From Pseudomonas fluorescens (lineage in GTDB: Bacteria > Pseudomonadota > Gammaproteobacteria > Pseudomonadales > Pseudomonadaceae), in NCBI RefSeq assembly GCF_902497875.1, contig NZ_CABVHY010000035.1:1-64000 (forward strand): a DNA stretch of 64,000 nt. The letters are read 5' to 3'. The position numbers and the translations under genes were made by a program. Positions 44,277 to 51,589 of this stretch are shown here, one piece after another. Positions within the stretch are counted from its first letter, which is position 1; the number at the start of each line of letters is the position of its first letter. Under the pieces are notes generated by a model that did no database searches, was not told the DNA's origin, and saw nothing but the letters and a program-made list of their open reading frames with translations.

Positions 44277-45610
44277 ACTAACGATGCAGATGCATCTTCT
44301 TCCACCGCTACAACCGCAGGCGACGTCGAGCCCAATACCTGTGTACGCCGCACAAGAACAAAGTGACGAATCAGCGCCAGGATCACACCAAGCATTCCAC
44401 CAAGCACCAAGGCGAGCACAAGGATCAGGGCTTTTTTCGGCTTGATTGCGCCCAGCGGCGCCAAGGCTTGCTGGTCGATAGTGACCAGTTTCAGCCGGCT
44501 CATATCAATGTTCAAGTTACGTAAGCGTGCTACCTCTGCCCGCAACGGCTGAACATCGCTCAGGAAAAGGTCTTCTTGTTCTCGTTGCTGCAGTATTTCG
44601 ATCTGGCGATTGGTTTGAAGGAGCAACAGCTCTTTTGCGATCTCAGCAATACGTTTTTCAGTAAAGTCATCCGTTTTACGTTGTTGTAATGCTTTTCGCT
44701 CTGCTTCAAGCGCTTCCGCCCCCATGAAGTAGAGCGGAATCTGCTGATTATTGACTTCTGTGTGCATCACGCTGGTTGAAGCCCCGCGTTCTGAGTCCGA
44801 CAACGCAGAGGGGGTTGTTGGCTTCAGGATACCCAAGGACGTGGCGATACTGATGGCCTCGCTCAACTGAGACATCCGGTCACCACGTTGGGTTTTCAGT
44901 TGCAAGCGCAGTCCTTTGAGTTCGTCTTGCAATTGAGCGCGTTTGAGGTTGTCCGCTTCGAGCAGGGATGCAATGGCCGCCTCTTTTTCCGTCTGATAGC
45001 TTGAGCGGGCGGCGTCAATTTTGCCTTCCAACTCGTTTAAACGGTTAGTGGCAATCACTTTGAGATCCGCAGCGATCTGTTCGCGCTCCACTGCAATTGC
45101 GTAATCAACAAGACCGTTGAGGATGGCCACGCCATCAACACCCTTCGGGTAGTTCAGTTTTAATCCAATGTAAGCGCTGAGAGAAGCCGCTTTTTTCGGG
45201 TCCGGCAAAATCAGCTTGACCGAGTTGCGGTTGAATTCTTCAAAGCTCTGCTCCAGCGTACGCCCAGGCTGGTTGAATCTTTGGAAGAGCGCTTCATTGG
45301 CTCGAAAAAAGCCAAGACGCGTTTCATAGGACTCAAGGGATGCGCCCACCTTTGCCAGCGCGTCACTTGGAGGAAGCTTGTAGACCTCTGAGCGATTCAA
45401 GGCATCAAGCTCATTCAGTGCGGCAGGGCGCAGAACGCTACTGACCTGATACTCCGGAGTGGCCATAAACGCGTAAGTCAATGCCGCCATTCCAGCTATA
45501 AAGGTGGATAAGGCAATCAGTTTTTTTTGCTGCCAAATGGCTTGGAATATCGCGAATAGATCAATTTCATCCGAAGTATCAATCGCCGGAGTACGGGAAA
45601 TAAGGGTCAC
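44261..45610 (-). CDS. wzz2: Long Wzz-type chain-length determinant (Wzz2-like) with IS-derived end
   Basis: 449 residues. Transmembrane helix about 30-52, a very long coiled periplasmic domain (LEAERKALQQRKTDDF, LLLQTNRQIEILQQREQE) and C-terminal helix about 392-415. This length is like the Wzz2/FepE group that gives very long O chains. After the last helix, the final codons (LVSFRT and TAA) coincide with the LFGRK-like end of the IS66 remnant, so the original C-terminus was probably replaced. I start at GTG 45610 with AGG eight bases upstream; a TTG at 45616 is less likely. It lies about 3 kb beyond wbpM, on the other strand. Confidence 0.85.
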   Translation of the reverse strand: MTLISRTPAIDTSDEIDLFAIFQAIWQQKKLIALSTFIAGMAALTYAFMATPEYQVSSVLRPAALNELDALNRSEVYKLPPSDALAKVGASLESYETRLGFFRANEALFQRFNQPGRTLEQSFEEFNRNSVKLILPDPKKAASLSAYIGLKLNYPKGVDGVAILNGLVDYAIAVEREQIAADLKVIATNRLNELEGKIDAARSSYQTEKEAAIASLLEADNLKRAQLQDELKGLRLQLKTQRGDRMSQLSEAISIATSLGILKPTTPSALSDSERGASTSVMHTEVNNQQIPLYFMGAEALEAERKALQQRKTDDFTEKRIAEIAKELLLLQTNRQIEILQQREQEDLFLSDVQPLRAEVARLRNLNIDMSRLKLVTIDQQALAPLGAIKPKKALILVLALVLGGMLGVILALIRHFVLVRRTQVLGSTSPAVVAVEEDASASLVSFRT

Positions 45611-46361
45611 AACCAATACCTAATTGTAAAGCCACAAAACGGCTACGCAGAAATCTTCTGATAGTTGTTTGGCTAGATAAGTTATCCATCGGTAGGTATC
45701 TAAATCGATACCAGAGAGCACGTTTGTTTTTGTTCGGAATTACTAATCCCTGACTATAACAAATATAGATACCACGTTATCCCAGTACAATTCCGGAATT
45801 GATGACTGAAATCGCGATAGTTAGTGTAGGAAAATTCCTGCTGGTGGGTAGCCCCGTAAGTTTTGAAATCAGGATGCGCGATTCACAAATGCCAATGTCG
45901 TGAGGAATTGGCGTGCCCACGCCTGAAGATATCGACAAGACTATTCAGTCGTTCATTACCAGTTAAATGCCTTGATCGAATGATCGGCATTGAAAGGCGG
46001 GATGGGGACGATGACTCGCAGATAGCAATGCGGGATCCGTTGGCACCGCAGGCTCCGCGCGCATTGCGCAGGTACCACGAAGTGAAAGGTATGAAGCGCC
46101 CACATCGAAACCCTTACGACGGGCTGCTCCCCCATGCGGACTACGCGTTGTCGCTTTGGGCACTGCATCCGCGCTTCAGCGCTATATTTGAACCGTCGTA
46201 AACGCACGCAAAATCACCAGGAGCCGAGCCATGACGATTTTTCGAGCCATTAAATTACGGATATCATATTAATCTAAAATTATGCCTATAATAAAATCTC
46301 CCTCGCCTGCGCTGTCCCCTACCGGACACTCAGGCCCCCAACCTTTCCCAGGAGTACAGCT
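45611..46361. other. 751-bp region with no supported gene between wzz2 and the SDR gene
   Basis: The left 240 bp are AT-rich and should carry the wzz2 promoter. The middle (about 45860-46205) is GC-rich with overlapping short open frames on both strands (up to 113 codons plus, 45863-46201; 84 codons minus, 45956-46207), none with a convincing ribosome site or recognised motif; it could be a decayed gene. The right end is AT-rich, with TATAAT at 46287-46292, a possible -10 for the SDR gene. Confidence 0.45.
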
Positions 46362-47156
46362 ATGAACCCTGTCCAATCCCAAGGTACGGCCCTCATCACC
46401 GGTGCTTCATCCGGCATCGGTGCAATCTACGCTGAGCGCCTGGCAACACGTGGTTATGACCTGTTGTTGGTGGCTCGCGACGAGCAGCGGCTGGAAGCGG
46501 CCGCGACCCGGTTGCGGGCTGAGCACGGTGTGCAGGTTGAGGTGTTGAAGGCGGATTTGACGCTTCGAGCGGATCTGTCCAGGGTCGAACAGCGCTTGCG
46601 CAGCGATTCAAACATCAGTCTGTTGTTGAACAATGCCGGTATCGCTGCCGATGGTCCGTTGGCCAATGCCGACATGGATCAGATGGAGCGGATGATTCAG
46701 CTCAATGTGGTGGCGGTCACGCGTTTAGCTTCGGCTGCCGCGCAGAGTTTTTCGGCTGCCGGGCGAGGTGCGATTATCAATGTGGGGTCGGTGGTGGCGT
46801 TGATTCCGGAGCGTTTCAACGCGACGTATGCGGCGACCAAGGCTTATGTGTTGAGTCTGACCCAGTCGTTGAACGCCGAGCTGGATGGCTCGGGTGTGCA
46901 GGTGCAGGCGGTGTTGCCGGGTGTGACTCGCACTGAGATCTGGGAGCGTTCGGGTATCGATGCCGGTGCGATCCCGGCGGAGATGGTGATGGAGGCTGAT
47001 GAGATGGTCGGTGCGGCATTGGCCGGTTTCGATCAGGGTGAGTTGATCACTATTCCGTCACTGCCGGATGCTGCGGATTGGGAGGCGATATCGGCTGCGC
47101 GGCATGCCCTGGGACCTAATTTGTCGAAGAGTAGTGCGGCGGCCCGCTATAAGTAA
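46362..47156 (+). CDS. Short-chain dehydrogenase/reductase
   Basis: 264-residue classical SDR. TGASSGIGAIYAE, NNAGIA, catalytic Ser in NVGSVVAL and YAATK. It is similar in kind to YqjQ/DltE-like NADP oxidoreductases. AGGAG precedes ATG. It is followed 38 bp on by a ketoacyl synthase gene, so a reduction step on an acyl or ketoacyl substrate is plausible, but the substrate is not known. Confidence 0.87.
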   Translation: MNPVQSQGTALITGASSGIGAIYAERLATRGYDLLLVARDEQRLEAAATRLRAEHGVQVEVLKADLTLRADLSRVEQRLRSDSNISLLLNNAGIAADGPLANADMDQMERMIQLNVVAVTRLASAAAQSFSAAGRGAIINVGSVVALIPERFNATYAATKAYVLSLTQSLNAELDGSGVQVQAVLPGVTRTEIWERSGIDAGAIPAEMVMEADEMVGAALAGFDQGELITIPSLPDAADWEAISAARHALGPNLSKSSAAARYK

Positions 47157-47194
47157 TGGGCAGGATCCATGAATCGATTTGAGGTGGTGAGGTT

Positions 47195-48469
47195 ATGAGT
47201 GGACGTCGAGTGGTAGTGACCGGCATGGGGTTGGTGTCGCCGTTGGGTTGTGGTGTCGAGCCGGTCTGGGCGCGTTTGCTCGCCGGTCGTTCCGGGCTGC
47301 GGCAGTTGCCGGAGGCGGTGGTGGCTGATTTGGCGGCGCGGGTAGGCGGTGTGGTACCTACGCTGGCGGAGGATAGCGAGGCGGGTTTTGATCCGGATCG
47401 GGCGACGTCCCCCAAAGACCAGAAGAAGATGGACCGCTTCATTATGTTCGCCATGGCGGCTGCTCAGCAGGCGTTGGAGCAGGCGGGCTGGGTGGCGGGC
47501 GATGCTCGGGCGCAGGAGCGCACGGCGACGATCATTGGTTCGGGGGTTGGTGGATTCGGCTCGATTGCCGATGCGGTAAGAACCACCGACAGCAAGGGCC
47601 CGCGACGTTTGTCGCCGTTCACCATTCCGTCGTTTCTGGTCAATCTGGCGGCCGGTCATGTGTCGATCCAGCACGGTTTCAAAGGCCCGTTGGGTGCGCC
47701 GGTAACCGCTTGCGCCGCAGGCGTTCAGGCGATTGGCGATGCCGCTCGGTTGATTCGGTGTGGCGAAGCGGATATTGCAGTCTGTGGCGGCGCGGAAGCG
47801 GCCATCGATCGAGTCAGTCTTGCGGGGTTCGCGGCAGCCCGGGCTTTGTCCAGTGGCTATAACGAGACCCCGGAGCGCGCTTCCCGGCCGTTCGACAGTG
47901 GCCGCGATGGTTTTGTCATGGGCGAAGGGGCGGGGATTCTGGTGATTGAGGAGCTGGAGCACGCATTGGCCCGCGGCGCTCAACCGTTGGCGGAGCTGGT
48001 CGGCTATGGCACCAGTGCCGATGCCTATCATCTGACCGCCGGCCCGGAAGATGGCAGCGGTGCGCGGCGTTCCATGGCGCAAGCCTTGGTCCAGGCCGGG
48101 ATCAGTGCGGCGCAGGTGCAGCACTTGAACGCTCACGCTACCTCTACGCCGATAGGTGATCTGGGCGAAATCGCCGCTATCAAGTCGTTGTTCGGTGAGC
48201 ACCCGCAGGTCGCGGTCACTGCGACAAAATCCGCCACCGGGCACCTGTTGGGCGCTGCCGGCGGGATTGAGGCGATTTTCACGATACTGGCGATTCGTGA
48301 TCAAGTCGCTCCGGCCACGCTGAATCTGGATAACCCGGATGCGGCAGCCGAAGGTCTGGACATTGTCCATGGCCAGGCGCGGCCAATGCCGATCGAGTAT
48401 GCATTGTCCAATGGCTTCGGCTTTGGCGGGGTCAACGCCAGCGTGTTGTTCAAGCGTTGGCAGGGTTGA
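47195..48469 (+). CDS. Beta-ketoacyl-ACP synthase II-like condensing enzyme
   Basis: 424-residue KAS of the FabF/FabB type. Catalytic Cys in VTACAAGVQAIGDA, and the two His in LNAHATSTPIGD and ATGHLLGAAGG; GFGFGGVNAS near the end. It should condense malonyl-ACP with an acyl primer. It is not in a fab cluster with acpP and fabD/G, so it is an extra condensing enzyme, paired with an SDR and next to a TetR regulator. It is convergent with the TetR gene, 3 bp between the stops. Confidence 0.88.
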   Translation: MSGRRVVVTGMGLVSPLGCGVEPVWARLLAGRSGLRQLPEAVVADLAARVGGVVPTLAEDSEAGFDPDRATSPKDQKKMDRFIMFAMAAAQQALEQAGWVAGDARAQERTATIIGSGVGGFGSIADAVRTTDSKGPRRLSPFTIPSFLVNLAAGHVSIQHGFKGPLGAPVTACAAGVQAIGDAARLIRCGEADIAVCGGAEAAIDRVSLAGFAAARALSSGYNETPERASRPFDSGRDGFVMGEGAGILVIEELEHALARGAQPLAELVGYGTSADAYHLTAGPEDGSGARRSMAQALVQAGISAAQVQHLNAHATSTPIGDLGEIAAIKSLFGEHPQVAVTATKSATGHLLGAAGGIEAIFTILAIRDQVAPATLNLDNPDAAAEGLDIVHGQARPMPIEYALSNGFGFGGVNASVLFKRWQG

Positions 48470-48472
48470 GGT

Positions 48473-49030
48473 TTAGTCGGCCTGCTGTTTCAGAAAGTCG
48501 CGAGTGATATCGAGAATCCGCCTGGCCAGTTCCGCGCTTTCGACACTGCGCGACAGCATCAACGCCCCCACCAGGGTCGACATCACGATGATGCTCTGAT
48601 CGGCGGCATTCGGGCCGCCGAGGGCTGTTTCCACTTGCTTGAGTCTGGAGTCGAGAATGACATCGCTGCTCGGGCTGGGTTGCCCGCGCTGGCCGAGTTC
48701 CGAAGACATGGTAGGCAGCGGGCAGCCCTGATCGGGTGATGTCTGGTGCCATTCGGAAAGGTAGGCGTCGATGAACGCTTCCAGCGGGTGTTCCTGGGCG
48801 AAGAGTTCGGCGCAACGAACATCGACTTCTTCGCCGGCGGCCTGGAGGGCTTTTTCCACCAGTTCGTCTTTGGATTTGAAGTGGGAATAAAAGCCGCCGT
48901 GGGTCAGGCCCAACGCCTTCATCAGGGGTTGTAGACCGGTAGCGCCAATACCGTCTCGGCGAAAGCGCACCGAAGCTTCCTTGATGATGCGCTGATGGGT
49001 TTGGGCTTTATGGTCTTGCGAGTAGCGCAT
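48473..49030 (-). CDS. TetR family transcriptional regulator
   Basis: 185 residues. N-terminal helix-turn-helix (RIIKEASVRFRRDGIGATGL with LMKALGLTHGGFYSHFKSKDEL), C-terminal ligand domain. It may control itself and the convergent SDR-KAS pair; an ATTAACC/GGTTAAT palindrome lies 29 bp upstream of its start. Confidence 0.88.
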   Translation of the reverse strand: MRYSQDHKAQTHQRIIKEASVRFRRDGIGATGLQPLMKALGLTHGGFYSHFKSKDELVEKALQAAGEEVDVRCAELFAQEHPLEAFIDAYLSEWHQTSPDQGCPLPTMSSELGQRGQPSPSSDVILDSRLKQVETALGGPNAADQSIIVMSTLVGALMLSRSVESAELARRILDITRDFLKQQAD

Positions 49031-49058
49031 CTAAGAGTCTCCACAACAATGTCCCCAT

Positions 49059-49074
49059 ATTAACCAAGGTTAAT
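49059..49074. promoter_or_regulatory. Candidate operator of the TetR regulator
   Basis: ATTAACC-AA-GGTTAAT, perfect 7-bp arms with a two-base centre, in the gap between the divergent TetR and GntR genes. Autoregulatory TetR operators are often found in such a place. Confidence 0.45.
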
Positions 49075-49205
49075 TAGATGGTGACTGTACTTCTACGCCT
49101 GCAAGGCGCCGTTTTCTGGATTTCGGCAGTTCACCATCGATTAATTGGCACGAATAGTGGTTTATTGATAGCTGACGATTGTTGAACAATCCTGAGGCGA
49201 TCACC

Positions 49206-49859
49206 ATGAGCAGCGGACTTTCCCTGGCCGATCAGATCACACTGGAAATGCGCACCGACATTATCGGCGGGCTTTGGTTACCCGGGATGGCCTTGATTGA
49301 AAGCGATCTGGTGACTGGCTACAACGCTTCTCGAAACACTATTCGCGAAGCCTTGCACCGCTTGAGCCAAGAGGGTCTGACCCGCTATGTGCGCAACAAA
49401 GGGGTGATGGTGCGCCGCCTGGGGGTCGATGAGGTGCGCGATCTGTTCCAGGTTCGCCGCACCCTGGAGTTGCAGGCTATTGCCGGCAGCAAACCGCTGC
49501 GCGAGTACCAGTCCGATCGCATGCTCGAGGCCATCGAAGCCACGGAACTTGCCCGTGAACGCGAGGACTGGCGGGCAGTCGGTACCCATAGCCTGGGTTT
49601 TCACCAGCATATCGTCGGGTTGATGCGCAGCCCGTTGTTCGATGAGTTCTTCACCAACATCGTTGCCCAGTTGCGTCTGGTGTTTTCCACCGCGCCGGAT
49701 GAGCAGCGCTTTCAAGCGCCCTGGCTTGCGCGCGACCGGGAGATTTACGACTTGCTGTCCGCGGGTAAAAAATCTGTAGCGCAGGAGGCGATGAGTCTAT
49801 ATCTCGACGACTCCGAACAGCTGTTACTCGACATGCTCAGCCATTCCCACCCCCACTGA
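49206..49859 (+). CDS. GntR family transcriptional regulator (FadR/FCD type)
   Basis: 217 residues. Winged helix at the N-terminus (LADQITLEMRTDIIGGLW; NASRNTIREALHRLSQEGL) and a helical FCD effector domain. ATG 49206 has GAGG nine bases upstream; a longer TTG start at 49179 is unlikely. It is 15 bp ahead of the DUF1989 gene and so probably regulates it in response to a small acid or nitrogen compound; this is inference. Confidence 0.88.
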   Translation: MSSGLSLADQITLEMRTDIIGGLWLPGMALIESDLVTGYNASRNTIREALHRLSQEGLTRYVRNKGVMVRRLGVDEVRDLFQVRRTLELQAIAGSKPLREYQSDRMLEAIEATELAREREDWRAVGTHSLGFHQHIVGLMRSPLFDEFFTNIVAQLRLVFSTAPDEQRFQAPWLARDREIYDLLSAGKKSVAQEAMSLYLDDSEQLLLDMLSHSHPH

Positions 49860-49874
49860 TCGAGGATGTTCATC

Positions 49875-50726
49875 ATGTACAAAGACTATCCCGCGGCTTA
49901 TCAGGTCAGCAAAGGTTCGGCCCTGCAGGTAGACAAAGCCTTTTATGAGCGGATCCGCGAGGCGAAGGATCAGCGCACGCTGATCGAGCAATTTGAAGTG
50001 CCGATCCGTACGGGCCGCGCGTGGAAGGTTGCGGCCGGGCAGGTGTTCCGGGTGACCACTCCGGTCGGCCCGCAGGTGGGGGATTTCAATGTCTGGAACG
50101 CCAATGATCCGCGCGAACGGTTGTGGGCTGCGCGCACCCGTCAACTGCAGGGCGCCCATGTCAGCACCCATGATCGGCTCTGGTCGAACCTACCGTTTTT
50201 GCGGCCCTTGGTGACCATCACCGATGACAGCCTGGCGAGTTACGGTATCGATGAACATGGTGGCCGGCTGCACGATCTGCTGGGTACCCGCTGCGATCCC
50301 TACGTGAACAAAATGCTCACTGGTGAAGACTTCCACCATCACTGCCACTCGAACCTGACCCGCGCGGTGTTGCCCCATGGCCTGACCGAGTTCGACGTGC
50401 ACGATGTGCTGAACATTTTTCAGTGCACCGGTCTCAACCACGACGATATGTACTTCATGAAAGCCTGCCCGGCGCAGAAGGGCGACTACCTGGAGTTTTT
50501 TGCCGAAATCGATGTGCTCTGCGCCTTGTCGACCTGCCCTGGAGGTGATTTGTCACTGGCGATGTGGGGGCCGGATGCGCAGGATCCGTTGAGTGTTTGC
50601 CGGCCGTTGGGAGTGGAGGTCTATCGACTTGAGGCGTCGTTGCTCGAGGGCTGGAGCCAGCCAGAGCGTGCGACCTACAAGGGGCTGCATGGGTTGCAGA
50701 TTGCCAAGGCAGAATGGGAGAAGTAG
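49875..50726 (+). CDS. DUF1989 / urea carboxylase-associated family protein
   Basis: 283 residues. VAAGQVFRVTTPVGPQVGDFNVWN at the N-terminus and a Cys/His-rich stretch (DFHHHCHSNL; CTGLNHDDM) with CALSTCPGGD near the end are typical of DUF1989, whose members are found with urea carboxylase and with aminomethyltransferase-like genes. No urea carboxylase gene is near. I start at ATG 49875 with GAGGA nine bases before; ATG 49866 is the alternative. Confidence 0.83.
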   Translation: MYKDYPAAYQVSKGSALQVDKAFYERIREAKDQRTLIEQFEVPIRTGRAWKVAAGQVFRVTTPVGPQVGDFNVWNANDPRERLWAARTRQLQGAHVSTHDRLWSNLPFLRPLVTITDDSLASYGIDEHGGRLHDLLGTRCDPYVNKMLTGEDFHHHCHSNLTRAVLPHGLTEFDVHDVLNIFQCTGLNHDDMYFMKACPAQKGDYLEFFAEIDVLCALSTCPGGDLSLAMWGPDAQDPLSVCRPLGVEVYRLEASLLEGWSQPERATYKGLHGLQIAKAEWEK

Positions 50727-50760
50727 AGCTGGGAAACCTTCAATATGCCGAGTGGGCCTT

Positions 50761-50894
50761 TGTGGCGAGGGAGCTTGCTCCCGCTCGGGCGCGCAGCGGC
50801 CGCAAAACCTGTGTCCGCGGTCTATCTGAATGATTGCGGTGTCTGGTTTTTGGGCCTGCTTCGCAGTCCAGCGCGAGCAAGCTCGCTCGCCACA
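50761..50894. repeat. Inverted pair of TGTGGCGAGGGAGC-type palindromes
   Basis: TGTGGCGAGGGAGCTTGCTC on the left is mirrored by GCGAGCAAGCTCGCTCGCCACA on the right, about 90 bp between them. Same class as 63434-63577. Confidence 0.8.
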
Positions 50895-50956
50895 GGGTTC
50901 TGCGCCAGGCCACATAGATAAACCCTGTCATTGGTTCTCAATGACAGGGTTGGGGA

Positions 50957-51124
50957 TCAACGATCCTGCGCATCCTTGGCGTCCGCTTGCGCATTGCGTT
51001 CAGCCACGCGTTTACGTTGTTCTTCGGTCAGCTCTACCTTGTTGGCGGTGTCGCGCAGCAACATCAAGCCGCCGACGATCGAGCCGATTGCAACTATCAG
51101 AATCAACCAGGCATACCAGGGCAT
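50957..51124 (-). CDS. DUF2897 family small membrane protein
   Basis: 55 residues: MPWYAWLILIVAIGSIVGGL forms one transmembrane helix, followed by a charged tail rich in Glu, Arg and Gln. Such proteins are common in Pseudomonas and have no known role. GGAGAG four bases before the ATG supports this short start over a longer one. Confidence 0.75.
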   Translation of the reverse strand: MPWYAWLILIVAIGSIVGGLMLLRDTANKVELTEEQRKRVAERNAQADAKDAQDR

Positions 51125-51238
51125 AGGGCTCTCCTTCAAGGCAGGCCACTGGGCGAAGGGTTTCGCCCGATGGTCGTGCATATACCACTTTGAGTCACAG
51201 CGTTTCTCAGTGGTTCCATTGTAGGCCTGTTACTCCTC

Positions 51239-51328
51239 GTAGGAGCTGCCGAAGGCTGCGATCTTTTGATCTTTGGCGATGCGACTGACGTCTAAAATCA
51301 AAGGATCGCAGCCTTCGGCAGCTCCTAC
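51239..51328. repeat. Inverted pair of GTAGGAGCTGCCG-type palindromes
   Basis: GTAGGAGCTGCCGAAGGCTG with CGATCTTTTGATC on the left and its reverse complement ending GGCAGCTCCTAC on the right. Confidence 0.88.
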
Positions 51329-51384
51329 ACAGGTGTTGCCTTGCCACCCGGTCCGCATTTGATCGTTCTGGTATTTCCCCACTC

Positions 51385-51401
51385 TTTACACATTCTTTAT
51401 C
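51385..51401 (+). promoter_or_regulatory. KdpE-like binding site
   Basis: TTTACA-CATTC-TTTATC, a TTTAxx-N5-TTTAxx direct repeat followed by CCGCGCC. The E. coli KdpE site is TTTATA-N5-TTTACA followed by a C/G-rich stretch. It is 90 bp ahead of the kdpF start. Confidence 0.45.
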
Positions 51402-51491
51402 CCGCGCCTCACCCCTCGACCTCGTTTCTTTACAGCCTCCCTGCCGACAATGAATGCACACGCGGCAATCGCCGTACGACGGAGAAATTCC

Positions 51492-51581
51492 ATGAGCGTT
51501 CTGGACGGAGTGTCACTGCTGCTGGCAGTGGGGCTGTTCATTTATCTACTGGTTGCGCTGTTGCGCGCGGATCGGAACTAG
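51492..51581 (+). CDS. kdpF: K+-transporting ATPase small subunit KdpF
   Basis: 29 residues with a single hydrophobic helix (LLLAVGLFIYLLVALLRAD), the size and shape of KdpF (29 in E. coli), which stabilises KdpABC in the membrane. It ends 8 bp before kdpA; its stop overlaps the kdpA ribosome site AGGAG. Too short for usual gene finding. Confidence 0.9.
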   Translation: MSVLDGVSLLLAVGLFIYLLVALLRADRN

Positions 51582-51589
51582 GAGCGGTT

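Larger units (their letters stand above)
51125..51491. other. 367-bp region upstream of kdpF
   Basis: No gene. It holds a palindrome pair (51239-51328) and a KdpE-like direct repeat (51385-51401), and must include the kdp promoter. GGAG lies shortly before the kdpF ATG. Confidence 0.6.

Noticed and set aside
44003..44281. Plus-strand open frame of 92 codons after the IS66 element
   Set aside because: It is the antisense of the degenerate tnpC remnant, matching the antisense shadow of the intact copy.
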